DNA of 22,000 bases from a virus. The translations under genes and the position numbers were made by a program. Location: positions 1 to 22,000 of the IMG/VR virus record IMGVR_UViG_3300032286_000195; one strand, given 5' to 3'. A model generated the notes under the pieces. The model saw only the letters and a list, made by a program, of their open reading frames with translations. It had not been told where the DNA came from and did not search any database. Shown here in pieces: positions 20,637 to 22,000 of the stretch (within the stretch, counting starts at the first letter, position 1; each line of letters starts with the position of its first letter).

Positions 20637-22000
20637 TATGTAAGACCGTTACCGCTAATAATCCAAGAAGCAGAAGTAATTTTTACTGCGGTAGCCATGC
20701 CGTAAGCAGCTAAAGTTCTAGTTCCTGTAGTTCCGGGACCTGCTAAATACATAGTGTCAGTCGTAATTGCAATGCTAACAGATACGGTTGCTAAATTTAT
20801 AAACGTAATTGTTGTACCAATTTGGTAACCAACGCTACCACTTGCAGGAATAGTTATTGTTTGAGAAGCGGTGCTTCCAGAGAAATAAATATGTTTACCT
20901 GCGTCGGCGGCTACTAATGTGTATGAAGCTGTTTTAGCGTTTTGCGGTAGACCCATGTAGCCAGCGGTAGTTGCAGAGGTAGCAGCAACAGCTGCTGCTG
21001 GAGTAAGAGTTGTGTTACCGTTTAGGGTTATATTGTTTGTTGCACCTGATACTGCAGAGCCGATGTTAATTGCTGTAGTTGAACCAGACACACCAGCTGT
21101 TCCGATGTTTACGGTTTTTGTGTTACCGCTAAGAGTTGCTCCAGTAATTAAGTTGGCTGTAGCGTTGGCTGTAGTTCCGGCAATCGTTAAAGTAGTTGCC
21201 GCAGCAGCCATTGTAATAGTTGTTGGAGTTGCTAGTAGAGCAAGAGTTGCAGCGTTTGAGTTTATTGCTGGAGAGTTTAAGTTTATTGAGGTTGAAGATA
21301 TAAGGTTTGCTGTAGCAGTGTTGGTAGCATTTCCGATTGCAACAGCAGAGGCGTTTGTTCCACCGATAGTAATTGTTCCAAAGGCTCCAGTACCTGGCTT
21401 GGCACCGACATCCACGGTGATGTTTCCGGATGCGCCAGTGCTTGAACCTCCGGAGCCCGTTGAAATTGTTAGATTTCCTGAGCTTCCAGCCGTTCCCGCA
21501 CTGGCTGCACCCGTGGTAAGTGTAATAGCACCTGAAGTGTTTGTACCGCCAGCGGCTCCAACGGCTCCGGTAGATAAAGTGAGCGCACCTGAAGTACCGT
21601 TTGAAGCTGTAGCAGTACCAGTTGACAAAGTTACCGCACCAGAGGTGGCTGCTGAGTTTCCAGAACTAATAAGAACCGTACCCGTTGTACCAGAAGTAGT
21701 GGTTGTTCCAGTTAAAATGTCGATAGCACCAGAGTTAGCTGATGTTGTATTTGTCGTAAAGAAGTCTAGGTCTGTGGTTCCAGTTCCACCTGTGATAGAT
21801 GTGATACCAGTTAGTGCTTGGTTAGCACTTGATACTTGTGTCGCTTGTGTGCCTATAAATGCACTTGTACCGACGGTACCTTGTATTCCCTGTGTTCCTT
21901 GTGTTCCTGTTCCAGTAATACCCTGAGCACCTGTACTACCTTGCGCACCTTGCACACCATTTGTTCCTTGTGCGCCTGTTGTACCTTGTGTGCCTTGCGC
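20636..22000 (-). CDS. Collagen-like / low-complexity tail fibre, 5' partial
   Basis: The frame is open to the right edge, so the N-terminus is missing; the first in-window start-like codon (GTG at 21955) is not credible because collagen-like repeats already run through it. In protein order there are three parts. First come Gly-X-Y triplets (AQG, TQG, STG types) up to about 21869. Then come seven short beta repeats of the form SG-xx-LSTG (21733-21404). A Thr/Ala/Asn-rich region follows (NIGTAGVSG, NITLNGNTT). The C-terminal domain contains 'HIYFSGSTASQTITIP' and 'GTRTLAAYGMATAVKITSASW', a module seen at the ends of many phage fibre proteins. No catalytic residues are visible. It is probably a trimeric virion fibre, with the following jelly-roll protein as partner. 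Confidence 0.85.
   Translation of the reverse strand, partial: AQGTQGTTGAQGTNGVQGAQGSTGAQGITGTGTQGTQGIQGTVGTSAFIGTQATQVSSANQALTGITSITGGTGTTDLDFFTTNTTSANSGAIDILTGTTTTSGTTGTVLISSGNSAATSGAVTLSTGTATASNGTSGALTLSTGAVGAAGGTNTSGAITLTTGAASAGTAGSSGNLTISTGSGGSSTGASGNITVDVGAKPGTGAFGTITIGGTNASAVAIGNATNTATANLISSTSINLNSPAINSNAATLALLATPTTITMAAAATTLTIAGTTANATANLITGATLSGNTKTVNIGTAGVSGSTTAINIGSAVSGATNNITLNGNTTLTPAAAVAATSATTAGYMGLPQNAKTASYTLVAADAGKHIYFSGSTASQTITIPASGSVGYQIGTTITFINLATVSVSIAITTDTMYLAGPGTTGTRTLAAYGMATAVKITSASWIISGNGLT
21404..21733 (-). repeat. Seven SG-xx-LSTG beta repeats in the fibre
   Basis: Units such as SGAIDILTG, SGAVTLSTG, SGALTLSTG, SGAITLTTG, SGNLTISTG and SGNITVDVG recur every 14-19 residues. 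Alternating small and hydrophobic residues at regular distance suggest a triple-stranded or beta-helical shaft. Confidence 0.8.
21869..22000 (-). repeat. Collagen-like Gly-X-Y repeats, running off the right edge
   Basis: Reading leftward from the edge, triplets with Gly every third residue (mostly QGT, QGA, TGA) continue to about 21869, with one phase break at 'TGTGTQG'. Thr and Gln dominate the X and Y positions and Pro is absent, as in many phage collagen-like stalks. Confidence 0.85.

Noticed and set aside
21012-21926. Long plus-strand open frame (304 codons) rich in Pro, Val and Ala
   Set aside because: It is the antisense shadow of the low-complexity fibre gene; Gly/Thr/Ser codons read backwards give Pro/Val/Ala. 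It has no ribosome site or domain.
1-22000. CRISPR array, retron, toxin-antitoxin pair or known anti-phage defence island
   Set aside because: No regular spaced repeats, reverse transcriptase or paired toxin-antitoxin genes were seen. Helicase, nuclease and phosphoesterase genes are better explained as phage replication and recombination functions.

Overview
The window is a 22 kb piece of a tailed bacteriophage genome, or of a closely related prophage, from an actinobacterial host. The host call rests on three genes: a WhiB-family regulator (a family restricted to Actinobacteria and their phages), a membrane/coiled-coil protein of the DUF2746 type found in actinophages, and a protein of the MSMEG_6728/pyrimidine-dimer-glycosylase type. 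Base composition is moderate (hand counts of about 28-48% GC in the stretches sampled), which would suit a low-GC freshwater actinobacterium better than Streptomyces or Mycobacterium. That last point is inference. No tRNA, CRISPR array, integrase, terminase, capsid gene or lysin was seen.

Layout, left to right. (1) 1-1143: 3' part of a tail-fibre-like gene (+), followed by three small unknown genes to 2017. (2) 2055-9151: replication and recombination module (+). It holds a family A DNA polymerase, a free-standing GIY-YIG homing endonuclease with six NUMOD3-like repeats, a RuvC-like resolvase, an SNF2-type helicase, a Cys-containing PD-(D/E)XK nuclease, a Sak4-like RecA-fold ATPase and a DUF669 ssDNA-binding-like protein. 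Several of these genes overlap by a single base (TAATG), so they look translationally coupled. (3) 9166-12235: after a strong hairpin come a GT-B glycosyltransferase-like gene, small unknown genes, a pyrimidine-dimer-glycosylase-family protein and WhiB with an added C-terminal zinc ribbon. (4) 12242-14103: a leftward block with a metallophosphoesterase, a small HTH protein and a membrane/coiled-coil protein (holin candidate). (5) 14104-14292: a divergent promoter region. (6) 14293-16890: a prim-pol/SF3 primase-helicase (+). (7) 17000-20083: a tight AT-rich glyco-cassette (+) with a GT-A glycosyltransferase, a GH130-like beta-propeller, an FkbM-like methyltransferase and a TPR protein. (8) 20151-22000: leftward fibre genes, one a carbohydrate-binding-like jelly-roll protein, the other a collagen-like/low-complexity fibre whose 5' end lies beyond the right edge.

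The replication genes supply primase-helicase, polymerase, remodelling helicase, nuclease, annealase, ssDNA-binding protein and resolvase, so this phage probably replicates largely with its own machinery plus recombination. The glyco-cassette sits between two fibre loci and may build or attach a sugar on virion fibres. The separate GT-B enzyme in the replication region could instead act on DNA. Expression signals include a near-consensus sigma70-type promoter and two other -10 boxes placed 5-6 nt before start codons that lack a ribosome binding site. This points to leaderless mRNAs, which are common in Actinobacteria.

The points most worth following are the homing endonuclease with its exact 17-residue repeat period and the compositional break at the end of polA beside it, the WhiB-zinc-ribbon fusion, the GT-B enzyme in the DNA-metabolism block, and the four-gene glyco-cassette. 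None of these is proven to be a new system.
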